DNA from: Hydrogenovibrio halophilus DSM 15072
GTDB lineage: Bacteria; Pseudomonadota; Gammaproteobacteria; Thiomicrospirales; Thiomicrospiraceae
NCBI RefSeq assembly: GCF_000384235.1
Contig: NZ_KB913033.1
Span: forward strand, 1,371,164 to 1,435,163
Direction of reading: 5' to 3'
DNA: 64,000 nucleotides
Shown: one piece after another, positions 19,198 through 28,424 of the stretch
How the letters are laid out: every line of letters begins with the position of its first letter
Numbering within the stretch: the first letter of the stretch is position 1
Position numbers and translations under genes: made by a program
Notes under the pieces: generated by a model
The model's database searches: none
Told to the model about the DNA's origin: nothing
Seen by the model: only the letters and a program-made list of their open reading frames with translations

Positions 19198-21105
19198 GTG
19201 GGGTTAAAACGTTTATTGGTATTGGGCCTGATGGTCGGCGGAGTCAGTGGTTGTTCGGCTTTGTCGTCTGCTGACCGGGATGCGGCTCTGAAACGTTCGG
19301 CCGAATTTGTCCCCGGTCCCGAGTTGAGGGACCCGCAGACATCGTCGTCAACGCAATCGTCGCAGGCCGACACAACCGGCTCCGAAGAACGCCTGATGAA
19401 ACCGCCCTCTGCCACCGAACTCGATCCACAGGTGATGTACGAGGTGTTGCTGGGCGAGATGCTGGCCTTGAAAGGGGCTCAGAATGATGCGTTCCGTATT
19501 TTGTTTCCTCTGGCCGAGCAGACCCGTGACCCAGGCCTGGCAGAAAGAGCCTTTCAGCTTTCTATGGCCACTTTCGATCTCGAAGCCATTCAGGCCGCGA
19601 CCGATCTGTGGCGTGAGATTTCTCCCGAATCTTCCGTCGCCTGGAAGGCGTCCTATCTGATGGCGGTACGAGACGGGGATCAGTCCAAAGCCAGAGAGCA
19701 TTGGGACCGTTATCGGGCCGTGTCGGAACAGACCCTGGATCAGGATCTGGTGCAAGCGGCCATGCGCCTGCGTCAAACGGCTCCCGCCGAGTCGGGACTG
19801 GCGTTCATGCAGTGGCTGTTGCAAACGCACCCGGAAAAGGCCACGGTACAATATGGGATGGGGTTGGTCCTGCATGCCTATCAGCAATACTCTCCCGCCA
19901 TCGACTATCTCAATAAGGCCATCGGTGGTTTTGAGGTGATGCTCTCGGATGTGACACCTGCCTGGCCGGCCTCGCTGTCACAGCAGTTTAGAAACGAGAT
20001 GGCGCCTGAGGGGTTTGCCCAGCCCTGGCTTTTGCAAGTTTACCGTCAGGCCCATCTGCTGATGGCCGAGTCCTATCTGGGCGTGGATCGGCCTCAGTCC
20101 GGTCTGGACGCACTGGCCGATTATGTGGAAGCCTATCCCGATGACTGGGCCATGCAGGAACGTTATGCCCGTCTGGAGGTCAAGGCCGGGTTTTATCATC
20201 AGGCCGAACAACGCTATCAGGCCGTGGTGAACCACCGGCCTGATGCGCATCAGACCCGTCTAGCGCTGGCACTGCTGAGACTGGAGCAGGGCGATTATGA
20301 GGGCGCGATTGAACCTTTGGAACAGCTGAAAGCCACGCGGAGCTTTGAATCTGCCGCCCGTTATTATCTGGGGCGCATTGCCCAGCAGCAGGGCGAGGAG
20401 GAACAGGCGCGTGCCTATTATGAATCGGTGGTTGACAGCGAATACGGGTTGGATGCCCGCCTGCATCTGGCCGAGCTGACCTATGACCAGCTCGGACTGG
20501 AAGCGACGCTGGAACAGTTGTCGGCGTTGTCGCCTGAGTCGGTGGAAGACAAGGTCCGAGTGCTTCGTGCCAGAGCGTTGTTTTATCGCAAGGCCGGTCA
20601 GTTGGATCAGGCGATCGACCAGTATCAAGACGCGATTGCTCTGACTCCGGACAATGTCGGCCTGTATCTGAAGCAGGCGATGCTGCAGTTTGAAGCCGAG
20701 CGGTTCGAGGCATACGAGGCCACACTCAAGCAAGCGCTGGATCTGGCACCGGCGCATGCGGAGCTGTTGAATGCGCTGGGGTATTTTTATGTGGAGCAGA
20801 ATCGGGAGTTGGAGCAGGCGACCGAGTTGCTGGACAAGGCGGTGGCACTGGCACCCGGTCAATTTCATATTCTCGACAGTCGCGGCTGGCTGGCCTACAA
20901 AAAAGGCGAACTGAAGGACGCCGAGCGCTATCTGAGAAAAGCGTTGAGCATGCAGATGGATCCGGAAGTGCTGGCGCATCTGATTGAGGTGCTCTGGGTC
21001 GATGGTCAGAAGCGTGAGGCGCGCGCCTTGTGGCAGAAACACAGATCGTCGTTTCCCGATCACGAACCTTTGCAGACGCTGATCCAGCGTTTGCAGTCAT
21101 CCTGA
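19198..21105 (+). CDS. TPR-repeat lipoprotein
   Basis: This 635-residue protein has a lipoprotein signal (LLVLGLMVGGVSGC, lipidated Cys19), so it is probably anchored to the outer membrane facing the periplasm. A low-complexity linker of about 60 residues follows, and the remainder is tetratricopeptide-like helical repeats. They are clearest at about residues 380-410 and 450-620, with GYFYVEQNRELEQATELLDKA and GWLAYKKGELKDAERYLRKA as examples. The start is GTG after AAAAGG. In Pseudomonas a similar TPR protein sits between hemA and lolB, and the same position here supports orthology. Its molecular role is not established; TPRs suggest protein scaffolding. Confidence 0.85.
   Translation: MGLKRLLVLGLMVGGVSGCSALSSADRDAALKRSAEFVPGPELRDPQTSSSTQSSQADTTGSEERLMKPPSATELDPQVMYEVLLGEMLALKGAQNDAFRILFPLAEQTRDPGLAERAFQLSMATFDLEAIQAATDLWREISPESSVAWKASYLMAVRDGDQSKAREHWDRYRAVSEQTLDQDLVQAAMRLRQTAPAESGLAFMQWLLQTHPEKATVQYGMGLVLHAYQQYSPAIDYLNKAIGGFEVMLSDVTPAWPASLSQQFRNEMAPEGFAQPWLLQVYRQAHLLMAESYLGVDRPQSGLDALADYVEAYPDDWAMQERYARLEVKAGFYHQAEQRYQAVVNHRPDAHQTRLALALLRLEQGDYEGAIEPLEQLKATRSFESAARYYLGRIAQQQGEEEQARAYYESVVDSEYGLDARLHLAELTYDQLGLEATLEQLSALSPESVEDKVRVLRARALFYRKAGQLDQAIDQYQDAIALTPDNVGLYLKQAMLQFEAERFEAYEATLKQALDLAPAHAELLNALGYFYVEQNRELEQATELLDKAVALAPGQFHILDSRGWLAYKKGELKDAERYLRKALSMQMDPEVLAHLIEVLWVDGQKREARALWQKHRSSFPDHEPLQTLIQRLQSS
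19531..19540. repeat. Core-only CCAGGCCTGG palindrome inside the TPR gene
   Basis: The 10-base core is intact, but the outer bases are C on both sides, so it reads CCCAGGCCTGGC. It encodes Pro-Gly-Leu in frame. The flanks are not A/T-rich, so it may be a chance or decayed copy. Confidence 0.6.
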
Positions 21106-21192
21106 CCTTTACAGGCCGCCGCGCACAGAACGTCTGTCGGGTTTGTGTCCGACCGACTTCCGGCTTTTTTCCCGGAAAAACGCAATTTCGGG

Positions 21193-21220
21193 TTGCTTTC
21201 GTGTTCTGAGTATGGATAAT
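21193..21220 (+). promoter_or_regulatory. Promoter for tRNA-Gln
   Basis: TTGCTT and GATAAT are 16 bases apart, placing the start of transcription about 30 bases before the tRNA. Confidence 0.6.
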
Positions 21221-21258
21221 ACCGACCTGTCTTAAGGACACAGTAAAAAACTGACAGT

Positions 21259-21333
21259 TGGGCTATAGCCAAGCGGTAAGGCAACGGGTTTTGATCCCGT
21301 CATGCGCAGGTTCGAATCCTGCTAGCCCAGCCA
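21259..21333 (+). tRNA. tRNA-Gln (TTG anticodon)
   Basis: A 75-base cloverleaf with encoded CCA. The acceptor TGGGCTA pairs with TAGCCCA. The D loop is AAGCGGTAAGGC, the anticodon stem CGGG/CCCG encloses TTTTGAT with anticodon TTG, and the T arm contains GGTTCGAATCC. It is close in sequence to E. coli tRNA-Gln. It lies between the TPR lipoprotein gene and prs, a conserved place in gammaproteobacteria. Confidence 0.97.
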
Positions 21334-21392
21334 TTTTTCCTTACCGAATTCTCAAGCAACAGTTTCCTGGTTCCCGCCATAGGAGCGCCTGA

Positions 21393-22367
21393 ATGGCCTA
21401 CGCATACGCTAACGTCCGGTTGTTCGCCGGTAACGCCAATGTCAGCCTCGCCGAAAGCATTTCCTCTTCCATTGATATCCCACTGGGTCAAGCCGATGTC
21501 GGTCGCTTCAGTGATGGTGAAATCATGGTTCAGATCAATGAATCGGTTCGAGGCAAAGATGTGTATGTGCTGCAGCCGACTTGTACGCCCGAACCGGCGG
21601 TCAATCTGATGGAGCTGTTGGTCATGATCGATGCCCTCAAGCGGGCATCGGCCAAACGGATCACGGCGGTGGTGCCCTATTACGGGTTTGCCCGCCAGGA
21701 TCGCCGTCCCAATTCCGCCCGAGTGCCCATTACCGCACGACTGGCCGCCGACATGATTACGGTGGCCGGGGCGGATCGTCTGATTACGGTCGATCTTCAC
21801 GCCGACCAGATTCAGGGCTTTTTTGATATTCCGGTGGACAACATCTACGGGTCGCCCACACTGGTGGACGACATGCGCGCTTCCGGCCACATCGGTGAAG
21901 ACAATATGATGGTGGTGTCGCCGGACATGGGCGGTGTGGTGCGTGCCCGGGCCGTGGCCAAGGCACTGGGATGCGAAATGGCGATCATCGACAAACGTCG
22001 CCCCAAAGCCAATGTGGCGCAGATCATGCACATCATTGGCGATGTAAACGGGCGTGACTGCGTGCTGGTTGACGATCTGGTCGATACGGCCGGCACCCTT
22101 TGCAAAGCCGCCGACGCCTTGATTGAGCACGGTGCCAAAAGCGTGACCGCTTATGTGGTGCACGCGGTGCTGTCCGGCCCGGCAGTGGAAAACATCAATC
22201 GGTCCAAGCTGACCGAGCTGGTGGTGACCGACACCATTCCATTGTCCGAAGAAGCCCTGAATTCAGAGCGAATCCGTCAGGTGTCGGTGGCGCCGGTGCT
22301 GGGCGAAACCATTCGCCGTGTTCACCAGGAAGAATCCGTCTCCGAGATCATGCCGATCCGCTCCTGA
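21393..22367 (+). CDS. prs: Ribose-phosphate pyrophosphokinase
   Basis: This 324-residue enzyme makes PRPP from ribose 5-phosphate and ATP, feeding purine, pyrimidine, histidine (hisBHAFE is in this window) and NAD synthesis. Family motifs are [39 protein letters not shown] with the flexible-loop catalytic Lys region, the metal-binding [12 protein letters not shown] and the PRPP loop [15 protein letters not shown]. Start ATG follows TAGGAGCG. It is the first gene after tRNA-Gln and precedes rplY, pth and ychF. Confidence 0.97.
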   Translation: MAYAYANVRLFAGNANVSLAESISSSIDIPLGQADVGRFSDGEIMVQINESVRGKDVYVLQPTCTPEPAVNLMELLVMIDALKRASAKRITAVVPYYGFARQDRRPNSARVPITARLAADMITVAGADRLITVDLHADQIQGFFDIPVDNIYGSPTLVDDMRASGHIGEDNMMVVSPDMGGVVRARAVAKALGCEMAIIDKRRPKANVAQIMHIIGDVNGRDCVLVDDLVDTAGTLCKAADALIEHGAKSVTAYVVHAVLSGPAVENINRSKLTELVVTDTIPLSEEALNSERIRQVSVAPVLGETIRRVHQEESVSEIMPIRS

Positions 22368-22390
22368 AGCGGTGGTCGCCTGTCAAAACC

Positions 22391-22402
22391 ACCAGGCCTG
22401 GT
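22391..22402. repeat. ACCAGGCCTGGT palindrome between prs and rplY
   Basis: An exact copy 23 bases after the prs stop. The flanks are AAAACC and CAATTTTG. Confidence 0.95.
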
Positions 22403-22558
22403 CAATTTTGCATTGACACAGATCGGCAAACCTTTTCATTTCCTTTGAAATCCGTATAATACCTCTCTTCAATGTTTCGTCTGGTCGCGGACGAAACCTA
22501 TCGGGCCTGTTTGGCCTTTGACAACAGTGAACACTGTGATGAAAATCTGGAGAAACCA

Positions 22559-23146
22559 ATGACTGATTTGACATGGACAGCCGAACTTCGTTCGGAAGAG
22601 GGGAAAGGTGCGAGCCGCCGCCTTCGTCGAGCGAAGAAAGTTCCGGCCATCGTTTACGGCGGAGAGAAGGATGCCAAATCCATCGCTCTGTCCAGCCGTG
22701 AAGTAGAACGTGCGCTGGAAAACGTGGATTTGTACAACACCGTACTGACGCTGGAAGGCGCCGGTGACAAAGAAAATTGTGTGATCAAGGACCTGCAGCG
22801 TCACCCGGCCACCGGGTTTGTGTCACACATCGATTTTCAGCGTGCCACTGATGCGACCTATATCACCAAGCGTGTGCCTCTGAACTTCAATGGTCAGGAA
22901 GGCTCGCCCGGTGTGAAAAAAGGCGGCATTATGTCGTTCATGCAATCCACCGTGGAAGTGCGTTGTTTGACCAAGGACCTGCCAACTTCGATTGATGTCG
23001 ATGTGTCTGGGCTGGACGGCGGTATGAATATTCGCCTGTCTGAACTGACTCTGCCAAAAGGCGTCACTTTGACCGCCTTGACGCACGGCAACAAAGATTA
23101 TGACCAGGCCGTAGTTGGTATTGGTAAAATCAAACGCGCAGTCTGA
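22559..23146 (+). CDS. rplY: 50S ribosomal protein L25/general stress protein Ctc, long form
   Basis: This 195-residue protein binds 5S rRNA. The N-terminal L25 domain (about residues 1-95, with ASRRLRRAKKVPAIVYGG and VIKDLQRHPATGFVSHIDF) is followed by the C-terminal TL5/CTC domain (about 96-190). It is therefore the two-domain form, unlike the 94-residue E. coli protein. The ATG at 22559 follows CTGGAGAAACC and removes a non-homologous 29-residue extension. A TATAAT at 22455-22460 is a likely -10 element. It lies between prs and pth as in Pseudomonas. Confidence 0.95.
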   Translation: MTDLTWTAELRSEEGKGASRRLRRAKKVPAIVYGGEKDAKSIALSSREVERALENVDLYNTVLTLEGAGDKENCVIKDLQRHPATGFVSHIDFQRATDATYITKRVPLNFNGQEGSPGVKKGGIMSFMQSTVEVRCLTKDLPTSIDVDVSGLDGGMNIRLSELTLPKGVTLTALTHGNKDYDQAVVGIGKIKRAV

Positions 23147-23179
23147 TCGGACTCGCGTTAAGCAATTAAAGACCCGCTT

Positions 23180-23758
23180 ATGGCACGGATAAAGCTTATT
23201 GTTGGCCTCGGAAACCCTGGGACACAATATGAGCAAACCCGCCATAATGCGGGTTTTTGGTTTGTGGACGAGGTTGCACGCAATTATCAGGTGCAATGGC
23301 GTCCAGAGACCAAGTTTCTGGGGCTAGTGACCCGCATTCAGCAACCGGACATGGATGTGTGGCTGCTCAAACCCACCACCTACATGAACCGAAGCGGTCA
23401 GTCGATTCAGGCGTTGGCGAATTTTTACAAAATCGCTCCGGAAAACATTCTGGTGGCGCATGACGAACTGGATCTTGCCCCGGGCGTGGCCCGTTTGAAA
23501 ACCGGTGGCGGTCACGGCGGCCACAACGGCCTGCGTGACACCATTGCGGCGTTGGGAACAAAAGAATTTCAACGCTTGCGATTAGGGGTTGGCCACCCGG
23601 GGCACAAGGACCAGGTGGTGCAGTATGTGCTCAAATCCGCTTCCAAAGTCGATCAACAGGCGATTTTGACCGCCATTGACGAAGCGGCGCGCGTTCTTTT
23701 GCACATGGTGAACGGCCAGCGCGATGCGGCCATGCAGCAACTGCATACGCATACTTAA
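23180..23758 (+). CDS. pth: Peptidyl-tRNA hydrolase
   Basis: This 192-residue enzyme releases peptides from peptidyl-tRNAs that drop off ribosomes. IKLIVGLGNPGTQYEQTRHNAGFWFVD includes the catalytic His22. MNRSGQSI, HDELDLAPG and GGHGGHNGLRDTI complete the signature. It lies 33 bases after rplY and 42 before ychF, as in many gammaproteobacteria. Confidence 0.97.
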   Translation: MARIKLIVGLGNPGTQYEQTRHNAGFWFVDEVARNYQVQWRPETKFLGLVTRIQQPDMDVWLLKPTTYMNRSGQSIQALANFYKIAPENILVAHDELDLAPGVARLKTGGGHGGHNGLRDTIAALGTKEFQRLRLGVGHPGHKDQVVQYVLKSASKVDQQAILTAIDEAARVLLHMVNGQRDAAMQQLHTHT

Positions 23759-23800
23759 TCTATTCTACCAACGCATCTTCACGCAAGGAGCAACACGCTT

Positions 23801-24892
23801 ATGGGCATCAAATGTGGCATTGTCGGACTGCCCAATGTTGGCAAATCCACCCTGTTCAACGCCTTGACCAACGCCGGGATTGATTCCGAAAACTACCCGT
23901 TTTGCACCATCGAACCCAATGTGGGCGTGGTGCCGGTACCGGACCCGCGTGAACAGGCGCTGGCCGAGATCGTCAAGCCGGAGAAAACCATCCCCGCGAC
24001 CGTGGACTTCATGGACATTGCCGGACTGGTCGAAGGGGCGTCCAAAGGCGAAGGTCTGGGCAATAAGTTCCTGGCCAATATCCGTGAAACCGATGCCATT
24101 GTCCAGGTGGTGCGCTGTTTTGAAAACGACGACATCGTGCATGTGGCTGGCAAAATCGATCCGATCAACGACATCGAAGTGATCAATATGGAGTTGGTGC
24201 TGGCGGACATGGAATCGCTGGAAAAAGCCTTGCAAAAGGTACAGAAAGTCGCCAAAAGCGGTGACAAACCGTCCATCGCAAAGCAGACTCTGTATGAAAA
24301 AGTCCTGGCCGAAGTCGAACAGGGCACCCTAGTGCGTTTGATTGAGATAAGCGACGACGAACGTGCGCTGCTCAGTGATCTGCACCTGTTGACCACCAAA
24401 CCCATGATGTATGTGGCCAATGTGAACGAAGACGGCTTTGAAAACAACACGGCGTTGGAAAAGGTTCGGGCTTTGGCCGAAGAGCAGGATGCCGTGGTGG
24501 TGCCGATCAGTGCCGAAATCGAAGAGCAGATTGCCGAGCTGGACGACGAGGACAAAACGGAATTTCTGGCGGAAATGGGTCAGGACGAACCGGGTCTGGA
24601 TCGTTTGATTCGCGCGGCCTATGAATTGCTGGGGCTGCAAACCTATTTCACCGCTGGGGTCAAAGAAGTGCGGGCCTGGACCGTGAAAAAAGGGGCCACC
24701 GCGCCTCAGGCTGCTGGAGTGATTCACACCGACTTCGAAAAAGGCTTTATCCGCGCCGAAGTGACTGCCTACGACGATTACATCGAACATCAAGGCGATA
24801 CGGGAGCCAAGGCGGCCGGCAAACAGCGTCTGGAGGGCAAGGAATACATTGTCCAGGACGGCGATGTGATGCATTTCCGCTTTAATGTTTGA
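23801..24892 (+). CDS. ychF: Ribosome-binding ATPase YchF
   Basis: This 363-residue Obg-family P-loop protein binds ribosomes and has roles in the oxidative-stress response. [15 protein letters not shown] is the P-loop (residues 8-22), [17 protein letters not shown] is switch II, and the TGS domain is at the C-terminus ([15 protein letters not shown]...[18 protein letters not shown]). Length is the family norm. It ends the prs-rplY-pth-ychF unit; tRNA-Met follows. Confidence 0.97.
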   Translation: MGIKCGIVGLPNVGKSTLFNALTNAGIDSENYPFCTIEPNVGVVPVPDPREQALAEIVKPEKTIPATVDFMDIAGLVEGASKGEGLGNKFLANIRETDAIVQVVRCFENDDIVHVAGKIDPINDIEVINMELVLADMESLEKALQKVQKVAKSGDKPSIAKQTLYEKVLAEVEQGTLVRLIEISDDERALLSDLHLLTTKPMMYVANVNEDGFENNTALEKVRALAEEQDAVVVPISAEIEEQIAELDDEDKTEFLAEMGQDEPGLDRLIRAAYELLGLQTYFTAGVKEVRAWTVKKGATAPQAAGVIHTDFEKGFIRAEVTAYDDYIEHQGDTGAKAAGKQRLEGKEYIVQDGDVMHFRFNV

Positions 24893-24909
24893 TTCGCGTG
24901 GTAAATCTT

Positions 24910-24921
24910 ACCAGGCCTGGT
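24910..24921. repeat. ACCAGGCCTGGT palindrome after ychF
   Basis: An exact copy 18 bases after the ychF stop and 28 bases upstream of the tRNA-Met -35 element. The flanks are AATCTT and GAAAATC. Confidence 0.95.
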
Positions 24922-24948
24922 GAAAATCACAAAAAACCGGGCCGAGGC

Positions 24949-24976
24949 TTGACAAGCCAATCATAAAATCTATAAT
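24949..24976 (+). promoter_or_regulatory. Strong sigma70 promoter for tRNA-Met
   Basis: A perfect TTGACA is followed after 16 bases by a perfect TATAAT, with transcription predicted to start about 10 bases before the tRNA. Confidence 0.85.
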
Positions 24977-24991
24977 ACCCAGATCTTTCAA

Positions 24992-25068
24992 GGCTACATA
25001 GCTCAGCTGGTCAGAGCACATCACTCATAATGATGGGGTCGGTGGTTCAAATCCACCTGTAGCCACCA
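24992..25068 (+). tRNA. tRNA-Met (CAT anticodon, elongator type)
   Basis: A 77-base cloverleaf with encoded CCA. The acceptor GGCTACA pairs with TGTAGCC and the anticodon loop is CTCATAA. The paired first acceptor base and close match to E. coli elongator tRNA-Met argue against an initiator. The 228 bases after it up to the DUF302 gene show no other feature. Confidence 0.96.
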
Positions 25069-25296
25069 TTCTTTCCTTTCAGATCCTTCTTTGCTTTTTC
25101 GCTTGCCCACATCGGGTTTTGCTTTTCATTCAATTTCCGTTTCAGTCGCCCTTCAGATACAGGGAGACGTGTGTGATTTTGCCGTCTTGGCCGGTTTTGT
25201 CGATCCTGGTCGAAGACAGGGCTTTGCTCAGAGCTGAAAAACGTTATGCTGACTGAAGTGTTTATTTTCAATGGAATCATCAAAGGAGAAAAACGC

Positions 25297-25680
25297 ATGT
25301 TTTACCAATTGGACAGTGACAAATCGTTTGAACAAGCCGTGTCAGATTTGGAAGCCGCGGTCAAAAATCATGGGTTTGGGGTGTTGCACATTCATGATCT
25401 GGGATCGACCCTGCGCAGCAAAGGCCAGGCGTTTCAGGAAGAGTGCAAAGTATTGGAAGTCTGTCAGCCCGCTCAGGCCGCACGGGCGCTAAAGATTGAT
25501 ATGCGCTTGAACATGGCATTGCCCTGTCGCATTTCCGTCTATACCGAGAACGGCCAAACCAAAATCGGGATGGTCTCTCCCGGAAAAATGCTGGGCATGT
25601 TGTCGCAGGACACAGAACTGGCCCCTGTCGCAAGCGAGGTGGAGCAGAAAACCATCGAAATGATCAACGAGGCAAAGTGA
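25297..25680 (+). CDS. DUF302 family protein
   Basis: This 127-residue soluble protein matches the DUF302 family: SFEQAVSDLEAAVKNHGFGVLHIHDLGSTLRSKG near the N-terminus, then ECKVLEVCQPAQAARALKID and LPCRISVYTENGQTKIGMVSP. The ATG at 25297 is chosen because AAAGGAGAAA lies just upstream; a longer in-frame extension has no such site. The family has no firm biochemical function. A strong terminator follows, so it appears to be a single-gene unit. Confidence 0.8.
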   Translation: MFYQLDSDKSFEQAVSDLEAAVKNHGFGVLHIHDLGSTLRSKGQAFQEECKVLEVCQPAQAARALKIDMRLNMALPCRISVYTENGQTKIGMVSPGKMLGMLSQDTELAPVASEVEQKTIEMINEAK

Positions 25681-25705
25681 GCGTCTGACGCACAAATTTT
25701 TCCGT

Positions 25706-25734
25706 GACTGGCAACTCTGTGCCAGTCCTTTTTT
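25706..25734 (+). terminator. Intrinsic terminator after the DUF302 gene
   Basis: An eight-base perfect stem GACTGGCA/TGCCAGTC with a six-base loop, then C and six T. Confidence 0.85.
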
Positions 25735-25774
25735 CTATGGTCTCCAATGCCAGCCGGTGTCGTGAAGCTGGCAC

Positions 25775-27847
25775 TCAATTGGCCTGGCTTTGCTTTTCTT
25801 TGGGGAAGGTCAAAAGCTGGGCGTTGATGGCGACGATGACGGTGCTCAAACTCATCAATATGGCCCCAAGTGCCGGGCTGATCAGAATGCCCTGCTGGTA
25901 AAGCACACCGGCCGCGAGCGGAATGGCGACCACGTTGTAACCGGTGGCCCAGACAAAGTTTTGAATCATTTTCTGGTGCGTGGACTGGCCAAAACCAATC
26001 AGGCCCACCACGGACAGCGGATTGCTGTCGATCAGAATGATGTCGGCGGTCTCCGCTGCCACATCGGTTCCGGAGCCCACCGCAATCCCCACATCGGCGG
26101 CCGCCAGAGCGGGGGCGTCGTTAATGCCATCGCCCGTCATGGCGACGAACTCGCCCTGTTGCTGAAATTCGTGGATTTTCTCCAGTTTCTGATCCGGCAG
26201 CAGCCCGGCGTAATAGGCATCCAGCTGCAAAGTTTCACTGACTTTGCGAGCCACCTCCTCGTTGTCGCCGGTCATCATGCAGACCCGGATGCCCATGGCT
26301 TTGAGGGCTTTGACTGCGGCAAAGGCGTCTTCGCGAATTTCATCGTCCATGGCAATGCGGCCGGCCGGTCGGTCATCAATCAGAACAAAGACGCGCGTTT
26401 CTGTGGCATGCTTGTTTTCAGAGGTGTTTTGCTGGTCTGGTTGCGGCCACCGAATCCGATGGGCCTGCAAATACCCCGGCCCGACCACTTGCACTTTTTT
26501 GCCTTCGATTTGTGCTTTCACCCCTTCACCGGGAGAGCTAGAGAAGTCTTTCGCTTCGGGAAGCGTCATCTCCTGGTGATGCGCCTCTTCCACCAAGGCC
26601 ACCGCAATTGGGTGTTCGGAACGGGCTTCGGCCGCGGCGGCCAGCTTGAGGAGCTCGTCATCGGACCATTCATCGGTAACGCTTTGGCATTGGGTGACCC
26701 CGAAGGTGCCCCTAGTCAGAGTGCCGGTTTTGTCAAAGGCGATGGTGGTGATGCGTCGGGTGTCTTCAAACGCTGTGCGATTGCGGATCAGCAGGCCGTT
26801 GCGGGCCGACATGGAGATGGAATTGGCGACCACCAGAGGCACCGCCAGACCCAGCGCATGCGGGCAGGTGATGACCATGACGCTGGCCATGCGCTCCAGC
26901 GCAAACACCAAAGTCTGCCCCAGTGACACCCAGGCAACCAGGGTGGCGAACCCGGTGGTCAAGGCAATGATGGTCAGCCAGAAAGCGATGCGATCGGCCA
27001 GGTTCTGGGCCTTGGATTTTTTTTCCTGGGCCTGATGGACCATTTGAATCACTTTGTTGAGATACGCCTGTTCGCCAACCTGTTGTACCGCCACTGTGAG
27101 GGAACCGTTTCCGTTGAGGGTGCCGCCGATCACTTTTTGCCCGGTCTCTTTGGTGGTCGGCTTGGATTCGCCGGTGACCATGGCTTCATTGACCGAGCTT
27201 TTTCCTTCCACCACTTCGCCATCCACTGGGATTTTTTCGCCGGGCTGAACGCGTACCTGATCGCCCGGTTTGAGCTCATCGATGGGCACGTCCTCAGTGG
27301 TACTATCCTGGCCAAGTTTTCGGGCCTTGGTTGGGAGCATGGCCACCAAGGTTTGCAGCGATTTGGAGGCATTGATCACGGACCGCATTTCGATCCAGTG
27401 GCCCAGCAGCATAATGTCGATCAGGGTCACCAACTCCCAGAAAAAGGTCTTGCCTTCCATGCCCAGAACCGTGGCGGCACTGTAGGCGAAAGCCACCGTG
27501 ATCGCGACGCCAATCAACGTCATCATGCCCGGGGCTTTGTTCTGGAGCTCGTTTTTGAGGCCGGTTAGAAAGGGCCAGCCGCCGTAAAAATACACTGCGG
27601 CCCCCAGCGCAAACAGCACCCAGTCGGAAAAAGGAAATTGAAACTGGAACCCCAACAACCCTTGAACCATGGGGGAGAGCAACAGAACCGGCAGGGTCAG
27701 CAGCAATGAGACCCAGAACCGTTGGCGAAAATCGCGAATCATCATCCGGTGGTGTTCGGTGTGATCGTGATGTTTGCTGTGATCATGGTGGTTGTGATGG
27801 CTGTCGTGATTGTGGTGCGAATGCGACGAATCGGAATGAGCGTGCAT
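25775..27847 (-). CDS. copB: P1B-type copper ATPase, CopB-like, with His-rich N-terminus
   Basis: This 690-residue transporter pumps copper or a similar metal across the inner membrane. The first 35 residues are about half His, which replaces the CxxC HMA domain. The membrane metal site is CPH (ITCPHALGLAVPL), the mark of P1B-3 CopB-type pumps rather than CPC-type CopA. The phosphorylation motif is FDKTGTLTRGTF, and TGES, HP (EHPIAV) and GDGINDAPALAAADVGIAVG are present. Eight membrane segments are expected. It is not close to a regulator gene. A perfect 15-base hairpin lies 19 bases upstream of its start. Confidence 0.92.
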   Translation of the reverse strand: MHAHSDSSHSHHNHDSHHNHHDHSKHHDHTEHHRMMIRDFRQRFWVSLLLTLPVLLLSPMVQGLLGFQFQFPFSDWVLFALGAAVYFYGGWPFLTGLKNELQNKAPGMMTLIGVAITVAFAYSAATVLGMEGKTFFWELVTLIDIMLLGHWIEMRSVINASKSLQTLVAMLPTKARKLGQDSTTEDVPIDELKPGDQVRVQPGEKIPVDGEVVEGKSSVNEAMVTGESKPTTKETGQKVIGGTLNGNGSLTVAVQQVGEQAYLNKVIQMVHQAQEKKSKAQNLADRIAFWLTIIALTTGFATLVAWVSLGQTLVFALERMASVMVITCPHALGLAVPLVVANSISMSARNGLLIRNRTAFEDTRRITTIAFDKTGTLTRGTFGVTQCQSVTDEWSDDELLKLAAAAEARSEHPIAVALVEEAHHQEMTLPEAKDFSSSPGEGVKAQIEGKKVQVVGPGYLQAHRIRWPQPDQQNTSENKHATETRVFVLIDDRPAGRIAMDDEIREDAFAAVKALKAMGIRVCMMTGDNEEVARKVSETLQLDAYYAGLLPDQKLEKIHEFQQQGEFVAMTGDGINDAPALAAADVGIAVGSGTDVAAETADIILIDSNPLSVVGLIGFGQSTHQKMIQNFVWATGYNVVAIPLAAGVLYQQGILISPALGAILMSLSTVIVAINAQLLTFPKEKQSQAN

Positions 27848-27865
27848 ACTCCCTCCTTTGTGGGT

Positions 27866-27903
27866 CTGGCCGCCTGTCGGACTTAAGCCCGACAGGCGGC
27901 CAG
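27866..27903. promoter_or_regulatory. Perfect 15-base hairpin upstream of the CopB-like gene
   Basis: CTGGCCGCCTGTCGG and its exact complement are separated by eight bases. No T run follows on either strand, so it is more likely a leader structure, operator or extragenic palindrome than a terminator. Confidence 0.6.
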
Positions 27904-28111
27904 GCAGAAAACATGGTGCCTTGTCCGTCAGGGCGGACGGGCGTTTTTCAGCGGTGCTGGTTGCCGTTGGTTTTCCCGTTTTCAGTCCAACATACCAAAA
28001 AAACGGTGGCGGTCAATGAAAAGCGCACACTTTTGGGGTTTTTGCTTGACGCTCTTGCCATGCTGTCGGTAAACTCTCTTCGTTTATTTGTTTAGTTAAG
28101 GAGTAAGTATT

Positions 28112-28348
28112 ATGGCCCTGGAACACCACGATCTGGCGCACGAATTTCCGGAATTGAAAGATCGGATTCATGAACTGAAAATGAACGATGCGCACTTTCA
28201 TAAACTGTTTGACCAGTATGATGAAGTGACCACCAAGATCGAAGCGCTGGAAAAAGAAGAATCGCCTGTGGCTGATGAAACCATGGAAGATTTGAAAAAG
28301 CAGCGACTGGCGCTGAAAGACGATTTGTATGCAATGCTGAAAGGGTAA
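28112..28348 (+). CDS. DUF465 (YdcH-like) small protein
   Basis: This 78-residue charged helical protein matches the DUF465/YdcH family: LAHEFPELKDRIHELKMNDAHF, FHKLFDQYDEVTTKIEALE and LKKQRLALKDDLYAML. It is probably a coiled coil in the cytoplasm. The family's function is not settled. The start follows AAGGAG with good spacing, and a terminator lies 35 bases after the stop, so it is a monocistronic unit. Confidence 0.88.
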   Translation: MALEHHDLAHEFPELKDRIHELKMNDAHFHKLFDQYDEVTTKIEALEKEESPVADETMEDLKKQRLALKDDLYAMLKG

Positions 28349-28382
28349 ACGATTTACTGATATGAATCGGTAATCAGTTCAG

Positions 28383-28406
28383 GCCCGCTTAATGCGGGCT
28401 TTTTTG
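28383..28406 (+). terminator. Intrinsic terminator after the DUF465 gene
   Basis: GCCCGC/GCGGGC stem with a short TTAAT loop, followed by seven T. Confidence 0.88.
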
Positions 28407-28424
28407 TGGGTGACGGATCGGCAA

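Noticed and set aside
22413-22460. TTGACA and TATAAT as one promoter upstream of rplY
   Set aside because: They are 36 bases apart, far more than the 16-18 needed. Only the TATAAT is kept as a likely -10.
23103-23110. Half palindrome ACCAGGCC in rplY, and a similar half GGCCTGGT at 56581-56588 in gltB
   Set aside because: Only eight of twelve bases match and the other half is absent. Eight-base matches are expected at random.
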